Source: Akkermansiaceae bacterium
GTDB taxonomy: Bacteria; Verrucomicrobiota; Verrucomicrobiia; Verrucomicrobiales; Akkermansiaceae
Length of the DNA: 64,000 nt
Reading direction: 5' to 3'
Assembly: GCA_905182405.1 (NCBI GenBank)
Contig: CAJJBQ010000001.1
Coordinates: 1,860,001 to 1,924,000, forward strand
Part shown: positions 46,530 through 55,638 of the stretch, in pieces
Numbering within the stretch: the stretch's first letter is position 1
Layout of the letters: every line of letters starts with the position of its first letter
The notes under the pieces: model-generated
The model's input: only the letters and a program-made list of their open reading frames with translations
Told to the model about the DNA's origin: nothing
Databases searched by the model: none
Translations under genes and position numbers: made by a program

Positions 46530-49082
46530 TTATTCGAAGCGGAACCAGTCGATATTGGCGAGATGTTGTTTGCCGGGATTAGTGAAGGTTAGGCGGAGAT
46601 TTACAAGACCGGAGGGAAGGTTAGCAAGAGGGATGGAGACTTCCTTCCACGTGTTCCAATTGCCGGTTGGTTTCATAAAGGCGGCGCCGATGTTCTTGCC
46701 ATTCGCGGTGATCGTCACCGTCGCGCCATTGCCGGCGGAGGCATAACGGAAGGTTATTTTTTGACAGCCTTCGAGTCGAAAGCGGTGATACTCGGTCCAA
46801 TGAGAATGATTAATTGCTCCGAGAAATGGTTTCTCGTTGGCGTTGAGAATTTGGGTCCCGTTGTTCGTGGTATAGGACTCGGCTTGAATGGTTCGGGGAT
46901 GGAGGCGGATTACCGCTCCTCCGGAGAGTGGAGAAGCCTTTCTACTGGGGCCGCCGTAATCAGTGTAATTTGCGGAGAGTTCGAGCGTTTGGTCCTGTAA
47001 GGGGAGGTTGATGGTCCCGGCTGCCCCCCGAGAGACCTGGGGCACGTTCTTGGCAGAGAGTGAGTAGATCCAACGGATCATGGAGCCGACTTTATCCCGG
47101 GTGAGGTTGGGATGAGGAAGCATGGGAATCTCGCCCCAGACTTTAGCTGATCCGGAAATCACGCGACTAACAGATTGGTCAAAAGCGGCGGGATCGTTCT
47201 TGTAGCGTTTTGCGATCTCGTTGAAGGAAGGGCCGATGAGTCTTTGAGTGGCGTGATGGCAGTTGAAACAATCGGAGGCCCGGATGGCTGAGAGTCCTGG
47301 TGCTTCCTTGGCCAAAGGAGCGAGAGTGACGACTGTAGTTGCAAAAGGAGAGGGGTCTTTTCGTGAGTCGCCGTCTTCCCGGTCAGAGATGTGGAGTTGG
47401 AATGGGACTGGTTTTCCGGGTGTGTAGAAAGATCCATCGAGAGGAGCGTCGAAAGCGAGAGTTGGTGGCGTATTTCCGGCGGTGATGGTGTGAGCGGTGA
47501 TGCAGCTTGCACCGTTTTCGTCGGTCACTTTGAGGGTGATCAGGTGATCGCCTGATTCGGGGAAAGTGAGTTTTGGAGCGACGGCGGTTGAGAATTCCTT
47601 GCCTTGATGAGTCCACGAATAGCGAAGTTTTCCACCTTCGGGATCTTTTGATTCCGAGCCGTCGAGATTTACGGAAAGAGGAATGGGGCCGTGCTTCCGG
47701 TCGGATTGGAATTGCGCAACGGGATCAAGGTTTCCGTGGCGGTAGCTGATGTGAATAAGACGGGCGTCCTTGTTATTTCCCCAGGTCGAGCCGTAGTCGG
47801 TGATCCAGAGAGTGCCATCGGGAGCGATGAGAGCGTCGGAGGGACGTTTGATTTTGACGGGAAGCGGGAACTCTTCGATTCCAGTGAGGTCCTCGTTTTT
47901 GTCAAGGCGAGCCCATTTAAGGAAGGTGCGATTCCAGTCCCAAAAGAGTAGGCAATGATCGAATTCGATGGGGAGCCCTCCGGTCTCTTTAAATTCAGGG
48001 CGGTAGTGAAAAACAGGCCCGGCACATGCGGTGCGTCCTCCTTTTCCTACGGCGGGAAACTCAGGTGAGTCTGCATAGGGATAATAGATGAAAGCGGATT
48101 GGGCCGGCGGGAGATCCTTGCGCCCGGTATTGAGCGGGGAGTCGTTGATCGGTTTGGTGGGATTGAACTTTGCGCCTACTTTTCCGTTGGTGAAGTCTAC
48201 TCGTGAGTAGGGTTTGTTGTCGGCGATGAAGTAGGGCCAACCGAAGAAACCAGGCTTGCGCGCCTGATTGATTTCGTCGTGACCGCGGGGGCCTCGTGGT
48301 CCGTCATTTCCGGCATCGGGACCCACGTCGCCCCAGTAGAGGTGACCGGATTTGGAATCGATGGAAAACTTCCACGGATTGCGACATCCCATGACGTAGA
48401 TTTCAGGACGTGTTCCGATAGTTCCGGGAGGGAAGAGGTTCCCTGCGGGGATTTTGTAGGAGGCATCAGGCTGAATTTTGATGCGAATCAAACCGCCGCG
48501 AAGATCGTTCGGGTTGGCGGCTGATTTTTCGGCGTTCCAAGGTTCGCGACCGGGACGTCGATCGATCGGAGCATATGAGGCAGAGTCTCCAAAGGGGTGG
48601 GTGTTGTCACCAGCGGAGGCAAAAAGGCAACCATCGGGTCCAAATTTAAGCATGCCGCCGTGGTGGCAACATTCGCGTCGCTGGGTGGCCCATTCGATGA
48701 CCTTCTTTTCATCAGTGAGAGTATCGTCATTGAGAGTGAAGCGGCTGATGCGCTGGCCCACAAAGTCCGAGGGCGAGTAGAGGAGAAAGAGGTGATTGTT
48801 TTTTTTGAAGCTTGGATCGAGGGCGATTCCAAGGAGTCCGTTCTCTTGCTCCCCGAAAACTTTAATTTCAGCAAGAGTAGTCCGGTCTCCGGTGACCGGA
48901 TGGATCCGGCTCACTTTTCCCTGCAGTTCGATGAGATAAATCGAGCCATCCGGCCCAAGATCCATGCCCATGGGGCGGGCGAAGTCTTCCGCGATGGTCT
49001 TGACTTCGAATCGGAAAGATTCAACGGCGCACGCGCAGTGAGTGAAGGTAAAGAAGAGAAGTATTTTGAAGTAAAAGGACAT
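46530..49082 (-). CDS. Secreted sugar dehydrogenase-like protein with PKD, cytochrome c and CBM6 domains
   Basis: The 850-residue product begins with a signal peptide (to about 19). Residues about 28-450 are the glucose/sorbosone dehydrogenase propeller (PF07995), with DFARPMGMDLGPDGSIYL and QENGLLGIALDPSF. A PKD-like domain follows (about 455-545). A cytochrome c domain has CFNCHH near 605 and MLPHPNL as likely Met region, and a C-terminal CBM6-like domain (about 720-850) ends in NIDWFRFE. It should oxidise a sugar or related compound with PQQ and pass electrons to its own heme. The substrate is unknown. Confidence 0.88.
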   Translation of the reverse strand: MSFYFKILLFFTFTHCACAVESFRFEVKTIAEDFARPMGMDLGPDGSIYLIELQGKVSRIHPVTGDRTTLAEIKVFGEQENGLLGIALDPSFKKNNHLFLLYSPSDFVGQRISRFTLNDDTLTDEKKVIEWATQRRECCHHGGMLKFGPDGCLFASAGDNTHPFGDSASYAPIDRRPGREPWNAEKSAANPNDLRGGLIRIKIQPDASYKIPAGNLFPPGTIGTRPEIYVMGCRNPWKFSIDSKSGHLYWGDVGPDAGNDGPRGPRGHDEINQARKPGFFGWPYFIADNKPYSRVDFTNGKVGAKFNPTKPINDSPLNTGRKDLPPAQSAFIYYPYADSPEFPAVGKGGRTACAGPVFHYRPEFKETGGLPIEFDHCLLFWDWNRTFLKWARLDKNEDLTGIEEFPLPVKIKRPSDALIAPDGTLWITDYGSTWGNNKDARLIHISYRHGNLDPVAQFQSDRKHGPIPLSVNLDGSESKDPEGGKLRYSWTHQGKEFSTAVAPKLTFPESGDHLITLKVTDENGASCITAHTITAGNTPPTLAFDAPLDGSFYTPGKPVPFQLHISDREDGDSRKDPSPFATTVVTLAPLAKEAPGLSAIRASDCFNCHHATQRLIGPSFNEIAKRYKNDPAAFDQSVSRVISGSAKVWGEIPMLPHPNLTRDKVGSMIRWIYSLSAKNVPQVSRGAAGTINLPLQDQTLELSANYTDYGGPSRKASPLSGGAVIRLHPRTIQAESYTTNNGTQILNANEKPFLGAINHSHWTEYHRFRLEGCQKITFRYASAGNGATVTITANGKNIGAAFMKPTGNWNTWKEVSIPLANLPSGLVNLRLTFTNPGKQHLANIDWFRFE

Positions 49083-49151
49083 CCTGATTGTGAGCGATTT
49101 CTGGAGATTGTAGGGATGCTTTCTGGAAGTCGACGTCCTTACGGCTCGAGG

Positions 49152-49511
49152 CTAAGCGGATACGGGTCTTCTGTCGAAGTTAGAAAAGGGACACAGGTGG
49201 TTGTTTCGTTCCATTTGCCGCTCCTTCATCGAATCAGCGAATTCTTCGCGTCGATTCTTGAGTTCATCGAGATCTAGCTCGGGGTTCTCCTCAGCCAATT
49301 GCCCGAGGATCGACCTTGTGCGTGCGACACCTTCAGGTTTGCCGTTCTCCTGATCTTGGCCTGTCGCCACTTGGGAAACCTTGGGGTCAGCGGAAGGTTC
49401 TTGACCAATGACATTGTCGTTCCCTGAGGGAGAGGCCTTCATTAGAAGAACGGCTGCGACGGCTCCAAAGAAGCTACCGCCTCCGATATAGAGAATTTGT
49501 TTTGTATTCAT
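49152..49511 (-). CDS. Small single-pass membrane protein of unknown function
   Basis: From the ATG at 49511 the product has 119 residues; ATG codons at 49553 and 49691 would lengthen it. A hydrophobic helix (about 6-24, ILYIGGGSFFGAVAAVLLM) is followed by a polar, Asp/Gln-rich stretch and a charged helix (ELDLDELKNRREEFADSMKE). It may be anchored in the inner membrane with the tail in the periplasm. It lies 69 bases before the sugar dehydrogenase gene on the same strand. I recognise no family. Confidence 0.6.
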   Translation of the reverse strand: MNTKQILYIGGGSFFGAVAAVLLMKASPSGNDNVIGQEPSADPKVSQVATGQDQENGKPEGVARTRSILGQLAEENPELDLDELKNRREEFADSMKERQMERNNHLCPFSNFDRRPVSA

Positions 49512-49932
49512 GAGTTTCTTGAGGATATCCCCGATCAATAATCGGGTGTTCATGAGAAAGTTCGAACCTCGTTCTTGATTGGTTACAAATCCCCTCATTT
49601 TTTTTGCGAGAGCGAATCTGATTTGAATTCCAGCTGCCTCGATCACATTTCGAATGACGCCATGGCTACTTTTGATGATCTTGCGGTCCAATCCACTTTA
49701 TTTGTGGGTTTTTTCGTTAGACTGGAGCATACGAAGCAACATAGTGGTGTCATTGAAAATGACGAGATCATGGAATCCAATTCGTAGTGTGCTGGCCTGT
49801 CTACTCGACCATACCTGTGGCTTTGCTCAGGCGGCCGATTCGGTGAAGCACCCCGTTGCCGAGATTACCAAGAAGAAACCTCTACGTCGTGCTTAATGGT
49901 CCTGATCACATTATCCGCCTCATTCCTGCCAA
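49512..49932. other. 421-base gap between a small membrane protein gene and the TonB receptor gene
   Basis: The gap has no recognised gene. A 45-codon plus-strand frame (49759-49896) starting MTRSWNPIRSVLACLL and ending KKKPLRRA has a weak signal-like start but no support otherwise. I looked for a cobalamin or TPP riboswitch ahead of the receptor gene and did not find the conserved cores. Confidence 0.4.
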
Positions 49933-52014
49933 GTGATTGTTTCTTTTAAAAAATTGCTAATGGGAGGGGCTTCGATGTCTCTATGGGCGGCTTGTCTCTA
50001 CGCCGAGGATGAATTTGCCAATCTTCCGGAACTTATCGTGATTGGTGAGCGACTTCCGGTGGAAACGCCGGGAACACGGGTGTGGGGGGAGGATGAAATT
50101 TCATCTGGAAATGCTCTCACGCTCGATGCACTGCTAGCGAAGGATCCTGCTTTTTCTCTCTATCGGAGGCAGTCCGCGTTTTTTGGCAATCCTACCTCGT
50201 CGGGAGTGAGCCTACGTCGCACGGGAGCGACGGCGACTTCGCGCACCTTAATTTTGCGTGATGGCATTCCGCAGAATGATCCTTTTGGGGGATGGGTTTC
50301 CTGGGCTCGTTATGATTCTGGGACGCTGGCATCGGCGCGTCTAATTCCCGCTGCGGGAGCGATGGTTTGGGGGAATCAAAGCCCGGCCGGGACGGTGCAG
50401 TTGACGACGCGAACACCGGAACGCAGTGGTGGTTATCTGCAGACCACGATTGGGAGCCACGATACTCGGGCCGTTTCGCTGGGTGGAGATATTGTTTCCG
50501 AAGATGGCAGGCATACGATCTTGAGTAATGTTCACTCATTGCAGTCGGATGGGTTTTACGGCCTTTCAGAAAGCCAACGTGGCGCGGTGGATAGGCGACT
50601 CGATCTCGATGTTCGTGGTATTGATTTACGTTCCGTTTGGCAGGGGGGGCAAGGGGTGACTCTGGAATCGATGTTTTCCTTCTTTGATGAGGAGCGGGGG
50701 AATGGGACGGTCTTGTCGCGAAATTCGAGTAGGGCGACCGATGCTTCGCTACGGGCAAGTTGGGAAATGGATGGGCTGACTTGGCAAGCGACCGGCTACT
50801 ATCAACGTCGCGATTTTGCCGCTTTGTTTTCGTCGGTCAATGCCGACCGATCTTTTGAATCTCCGGCACTTGATCAATTCGATGTTCCGGGGAGTGGCTT
50901 GGGGGGTGGGCTGACGACGACTTTTGATGTGAGTGATCAGCTTGAAATGACGCTGGGTGCGGACGTGCGGCAACTTCGTGGTGAGACGAATGAGAATGCG
51001 GGTTTTGTGAACGGGGCTTTTCTGCGGCGTCGGCAAGCGGGTGGACGGCAAACTTTTACCGGGGCCTTTGCGCGGGCGGAGTTTGATGATGGTTCCGGGT
51101 TTCGCGTGGAAGCGAGCACGCGTCTTGATTACTGGTCTCATGCCGATGGGAAACGGATCGAGCGTCGGCCCGCAACTGGCGCGCTTTTACGTGAGGATCT
51201 TTATTCAGACCGCGATGGCCTCGAGCCGTCGTTCGGGATCACGGTGTTACAAGATGTTGGCGAAAGTATTACCTTTTCGGCTGCGGCCAGTTCTTCCTTT
51301 CGGGCTCCCACTTTGAATGAGCTTTACCGGCCGTTTCGGGTTCGTAGTGACATCACGGAAGCGAATCCTTTGCTGGAAGCTGAACGCTTTTTTTCGCTTG
51401 GTGCTGGAGCTTTGTGGGAACCCAATAAGGAGTTTAGTCTTTCGGGGAATTTTTTCGTGCACTGGATCGATGAGGCCATCGCGAATGTTCCTGTCACTGA
51501 TTTGACCCAAGTGGCGGCTCTGGGTATTTTTGTTCCCCCAGGTGGGAGCTTGCAACAGCGTGACAATGTCGATCATGCGCGGGTGCTGGGATTCGAATCG
51601 AAGGCGAATTGGAATCCTAATGATTTCGTCTCGTTGTCGCTGGGCTATCAGTGGACCGAAACACGGTTCACCGACTCAAGTATTCAGCCGCTTTTGGAGA
51701 ACGGGAGTTTTCCTCAAAGCCCGGCGCATCAGATGAATCTCTCATTGACGGTGCGCCCGCGTGAGGATCTCGAAATGTTTGTGGCGATGGATTATACGAG
51801 TGGGGCCTTTGATGATGCCTTGTCGGTGCGTCCACTTGATTCCTACTGGAATACGCAACTGGGTCTGGAAATGGAGATCAACGATCACCTCACGATTCGT
51901 GCGATGGTGGACAATGTCTTTGATGAGAAAATTCAAACAGGCTTGGCCTCGAATGGATTGATGTCCATCGGTGCGCCTCGGACTTTTTGGCTCTCGGCGC
52001 GGATTGAATGGTGA
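49933..52014 (+). CDS. TonB-dependent outer-membrane receptor
   Basis: The 693-residue product has a signal peptide (cleavage near 24, after ACLYA), a plug domain (about 30-155, with LPELIVIGERL as a possible TonB-box-like start, and GVSLRRTGATATSRTLILRDG), and a beta-barrel ending in FWLSARIEW with a terminal aromatic residue. It imports a siderophore, vitamin or sugar using the TonB energy. The substrate cannot be told from sequence, and no ABC transporter or regulator is adjacent. The start is GTG at 49933; an ATG at 49960 would shorten the signal peptide. Confidence 0.88.
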   Translation: MIVSFKKLLMGGASMSLWAACLYAEDEFANLPELIVIGERLPVETPGTRVWGEDEISSGNALTLDALLAKDPAFSLYRRQSAFFGNPTSSGVSLRRTGATATSRTLILRDGIPQNDPFGGWVSWARYDSGTLASARLIPAAGAMVWGNQSPAGTVQLTTRTPERSGGYLQTTIGSHDTRAVSLGGDIVSEDGRHTILSNVHSLQSDGFYGLSESQRGAVDRRLDLDVRGIDLRSVWQGGQGVTLESMFSFFDEERGNGTVLSRNSSRATDASLRASWEMDGLTWQATGYYQRRDFAALFSSVNADRSFESPALDQFDVPGSGLGGGLTTTFDVSDQLEMTLGADVRQLRGETNENAGFVNGAFLRRRQAGGRQTFTGAFARAEFDDGSGFRVEASTRLDYWSHADGKRIERRPATGALLREDLYSDRDGLEPSFGITVLQDVGESITFSAAASSSFRAPTLNELYRPFRVRSDITEANPLLEAERFFSLGAGALWEPNKEFSLSGNFFVHWIDEAIANVPVTDLTQVAALGIFVPPGGSLQQRDNVDHARVLGFESKANWNPNDFVSLSLGYQWTETRFTDSSIQPLLENGSFPQSPAHQMNLSLTVRPREDLEMFVAMDYTSGAFDDALSVRPLDSYWNTQLGLEMEINDHLTIRAMVDNVFDEKIQTGLASNGLMSIGAPRTFWLSARIEW

Positions 52015-52156
52015 GGGAGGGGGCGCGGAACGGAGTGGTGGCGCCTCGCCACTTGGGTTAGCGTGCTATGGAATTTCTGAGTTGAGGGGCATGCGAAGAT
52101 GAACTGCGAGGCCCCGCGACTCCTTTTGCTGACGCGCTTTTCGGAGAGTGGAGAAG

Positions 52157-54895
52157 TTAAGCTGGCTTGATTCGGACGGGGCAGACTTTGAGTTCTGCGG
52201 TTTGGGTGATGGGGTCGTAACCGGAGCCGGTGAGGACATTGACGTTGGTTTCGGCGAAGCTGAAGCTGGTGAAAACCGTTCCCCGTGGGGAGCGGGTGGT
52301 GGCTTCCACTTTGACTTTGATCTCGCCTCGGCGGGAGGCCATTTTGACAAATTTTCCATCGGTAAGGCCCCAGTCTTTTACGTCGTCGGGGTGGATCTCG
52401 AGGGTTTCTTCGGAGAGGAGGTAGTCGATGCCGCTGGCGCGTCCGGTTTGGGTGCGCGTGTGGTAAGCTTGGAGTCGGCGGCCGGTGGTCAGCCAGACGG
52501 GGTAGTCGGCGTCGATGACCTCGGCGGGGTCGCGGTAGCCGATGATTTTGAAGAGCCCAGGTTTCCCGTCTTTGAAAGACTTTTCATGAAGAATGGGGGT
52601 GCCAGGGTGGTCTTTTTCGGGGACGGGCCATTGGTAGACGCCGTCGCCGATGTTGTCCCAGTTGAGGCCTTTGTATATCGGGCTCAATCCGCAGAGCTCG
52701 TTGAAGACGTCCTTGGCGGACTCGTATTCGAAGCCGGGGGTGCCAAGGCGTTTGGCGATTTCGGAAATGATCCACCAGTCGGGTTTGGAATCGCCATAAC
52801 TTGGGACGGCGGCGCGGAGGCGCTGGACCCGGCGTTCGGTGTTAGCTTGCACGCCGTCGGTCTCGCCCCAGGCGGAGGCTGGGAAGACGATGTCGGCCAT
52901 TTGCGCGGTCTCGGTGAGGAAGATGTCGATGACGACGAGGTGGTCGAGCGACTTCAGGGCTTTCTCGCAGTGGTTTTTATCGGGGTCGGTGACGACGGTG
53001 TTTTCGCCATCGATGAGCATGGCGTGGATGCCATCTTTTTCCAGGCCGCAGAGATTGAGCGCGGTGACCTTGGTCATGGAATTGCCAAGGTCGAGGTCGG
53101 GTTGTTGGTAGGCGGTCCTGAATTTCTCGTGGGCTTCCTCGGAAATGACAGGTTGGAAGCCGGGGTAGTTGTTGGGGACCGCTCCGCAGTCGCCTGCGCC
53201 CTGGATGTTGTTTTGCCCGCGCATCGGGTTGATTCCGGTGCCTACCTTACCAAGGTTGCCGGTGAGAAGGGCGAGGTTGCAGAGTGATTGGACGTTATCG
53301 ACGCCGCAGATGTGCTCGGTGATACCGAGGGTGTAGTAGATCGCACCGAGCTTGGCGGCGCCATACCAGAGGGCGGCTTGCTCGATGTCAGAGGCGGGCA
53401 CCTCGCAGATTTCACTGGCCCAAGCAGGGCCGAATTCCTTGAGGTGGGTTTCGAAGGCTTCGTAGTCGGCACAGCGGTCGGCGATGAATTCCTGATCGGT
53501 GAGTCCTTCGCGCACGATGACGTGGGCCATGGCGAGGAGGAGGGCGACATCGGAGCCGACGCGGATGGGGAGGTGAAGATGCGCAAGTTCGGCGAGGCGA
53601 GTTCTGCGGGGGTCGGCGACGATGAGTTTTGCGCCTTTAGTAAGGGCTTTTTTGAGACCCGTCGCGGCGACGGGGTGGCACTCGGTCATGTTGGTGCCGA
53701 TGGCGAAGATGGTGTCGGGCTTGTCCATGTCCTCGAGAGGATTGGACATTGCGCCTCTTCCGATTTGAGCGGCCAGACCGGCCACGGTGGGAGCGTGTCA
53801 GGCTCGACTACAGTTATCGATATGGTGCGTTCCGAAGCCCGCTCGAATAAACTTCTGCATGGTATAGGCGGCTTCGTGCGGGGCGCGACCGGAGGCGATT
53901 CCGAAGATGGAATGTCGGCCATATTTTGCGCGCGCGTCGGCAAAGCCTTTGGCAGCGGCATTCAGGGCTTCATTCCATTCGACTTCTTTGAAGGAGCCGT
54001 CGGGCTGCTTCATGAGGGGTTTTTTAAGGCGGTCTTCGTGCTGGATGAAGTCGTAGGTGAATTGGCCTTTGATGCAGAGGGCGCCCTTGTTGGCGGGGCC
54101 GTCCATGGCGGGTTGGGCGCCGACGATCTTGTCGCCCTTTGTCATGAGATCGATGGAGCAACCGACGGCGCAGTAGGGGCAGACGGTGCGGGTCTTTTTG
54201 ATTTCCTCGGGAAGTTCTACGTGGCGGATGGCCTTTTTATCAGCGAGTGCTCCGGTGGGGCAGGTCTGGACGCATTGGCCGCAGAAGGTGCAGTCGGAGT
54301 CACGGAGGTCATTGCCGAACTCGGTGGTGATCTGGGTCTCGAAGCCGCGATTGGCAACGGTGATGGCGTAGTCCCCTTCTTGCTCGGCGCAGACTCTAAC
54401 GCAGCGGTAGCAGGAGATGCACTGCTCGTAGTCGCGGAGGATAAAAGGATTGAGGTCCTGGAGATTGGTGGTGCCGGACTTTTTGCCAGCGAAGCGACCG
54501 CTACGTGCGCCGTATTTATTGACGAGAGTTGAGAGTTCTTGCGAGGCAAGACCGCGGAGGGGATCGACGTCAATTTGGCGGTTTTCCGAGGCGACCATTT
54601 CGAGGAGCGTCTTGCGCATCTTCTCGATGTGGGGCGGGGAGGTCTTGACGACCATGCCATCGTTCGCCTGAGTAGTGCAGGAGGCAACGGGATTGCGGAT
54701 GCCTTCCACTTCGACAACGCAGAGGCGGCAGCCGCCGAAGGCATCGAGCCGGTCATCATAGCAGAGAGTAGGGATGTCTTTTTCGAGGCGCTTGGAGACT
54801 TGGTAGATCGTTTCGCCCTCGATGAAAGAGGTTTGCTGGCCATCGATGGTGATGGAGAGCTGTGCGGCGATGGCGGAATTGGGATCGTTGATCAT
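52157..54895 (-). CDS. fdhA: NAD-linked formate dehydrogenase alpha subunit, selenocysteine-containing
   Basis: Reading through one in-frame TGA (53798-53800) gives 912 residues with selenocysteine at 366. The N-terminal part is NuoG-like: a [2Fe-2S] domain (CRLCVVEVEG), CISCYRCVRVC and CTFCGQCVQTC. The catalytic part begins with CPYCAVGC for a [4Fe-4S] cluster and binds molybdenum or tungsten bis-MGD. The context NCSRA-Sec-HAPTVAGLA matches other formate dehydrogenases exactly. Formate is oxidised to CO2 in the cytoplasm, electrons passing to the beta subunit. A SECIS hairpin follows the TGA. Cys replaces Sec in many relatives. Confidence 0.9.
53769..53800 (-). promoter_or_regulatory. Bacterial SECIS element for selenocysteine insertion in fdhA
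   Basis: On the minus strand the TGA is followed after 18 bases by the loop GGTCT (53775-53779), closed by GTGGCC and GGCCGC (six pairs, one G-U). Spacing and loop equal those of the E. coli fdhF SECIS, which binds SelB through the bulged U and the loop G residues. The element lies wholly inside the coding sequence. Confidence 0.85.
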
Positions 54896-54919
54896 GCTGA
54901 TCGATTTTTAAAAGGGAGA

Positions 54920-55609
54920 TTAGCGACGGGAGCGCTCATTGAATACCTGCTCGGCGGTCTTGTCGGTTACCTCGATATTTTTCATTTGAAGATGCCAGAT
55001 TTTGTTGGGCCAGGTTTGTTCCTCGGTCTGGCCTTTTGCGGTGGGGAAGAAGCTTTGAGAGAGGGTGTATTTTTCGCTATCGACAGCTTTTTCAAAGCAA
55101 TCCAAGGCGACCGTTTTTTGGATCTTGCTTGTCCTTTTTAAGGTGATGCCGCCCCCGCTTATTGCGAAATGGAAGGTGATCGTTTGCTCGGGTTTGGTGA
55201 CAGAAGCGACGACCTTGGGTTTTACAAGAGTTTCTCCGCTTTTTGAAAATTCGAGATGAATGGTGTCGCCGGGATAGAGGTCGAGAATTCCATCTGCACT
55301 GAGAATGTCTCCTGCGGGAACAGTCATTTCCTTTTTAGAGCCATCTTCTAGCGTGATAGTCTCGCTGCGTTCCGTTCTTTTGTTGGCGGCTTCAGGGAGG
55401 GGCGTAGACTTGATCAGCTTGATGGAAGCTGCGTCAAAGGTGGCCCAGGGGACGGTGAATTTTTTACCTCCTTTTTCGAAAGAGACGGTGCTTTTACTGT
55501 AAGCCGTGATGGTGACAGAAATTTCTCGTCCCTTGGTGTCCTTGATCTTGATGGGAGTCGCATGAGCGGTGGCGATGAACGCTAGGAAGATGGCAGGTAG
55601 AAATTTCAT
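54920..55609 (-). CDS. Secreted SHD1-like domain protein inside the formate dehydrogenase operon
   Basis: The 229-residue product has a signal peptide (to about 18, ATAHA) and an SHD1-like segment (about 20-65, KGREISVTITAYSKSTVSFE then FTVPWATFDAAS), a fold common in secreted proteins of Planctomycetes and Verrucomicrobiota. The remainder is beta-rich and unassigned. It lies 24 bases before fdhA and 29 bases after fdhB, so it is co-transcribed with them although the dehydrogenase is cytoplasmic. Its role is unknown; an envelope role coupled to formate is only a guess. Confidence 0.72.
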   Translation of the reverse strand: MKFLPAIFLAFIATAHATPIKIKDTKGREISVTITAYSKSTVSFEKGGKKFTVPWATFDAASIKLIKSTPLPEAANKRTERSETITLEDGSKKEMTVPAGDILSADGILDLYPGDTIHLEFSKSGETLVKPKVVASVTKPEQTITFHFAISGGGITLKRTSKIQKTVALDCFEKAVDSEKYTLSQSFFPTAKGQTEEQTWPNKIWHLQMKNIEVTDKTAEQVFNERSRR

Positions 55610-55638
55610 GGTAGTATCTGAGTCAGGTTTTGGTGGTT

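Noticed and set aside
49860..49932. Possible TPP riboswitch ahead of the TonB receptor gene
   Set aside because: A CCTGATC-like stretch is present, but the CTGAGA box reads CCGAGA and the AATACCxGCG core is missing.
52038..52052. GTGGCG-CCT-CGCCAC hairpin after the TonB receptor gene as a terminator
   Set aside because: The stem is perfect but no T-run follows on either strand, so I did not list it as a terminator.
53798..53800. TGA that seems to split formate dehydrogenase into two genes
   Set aside because: The frame is unbroken on both sides, the codon stands at the family's Sec/Cys position, and a SECIS hairpin follows, so it is read as selenocysteine and not as a stop or frameshift.
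52148..54532. Two long plus-strand frames (379 and 414 codons) antisense to fdhA
   Set aside because: They are Gly/Asp/Val-rich shadows of the high-GC fdhA gene, without domains or start signals.
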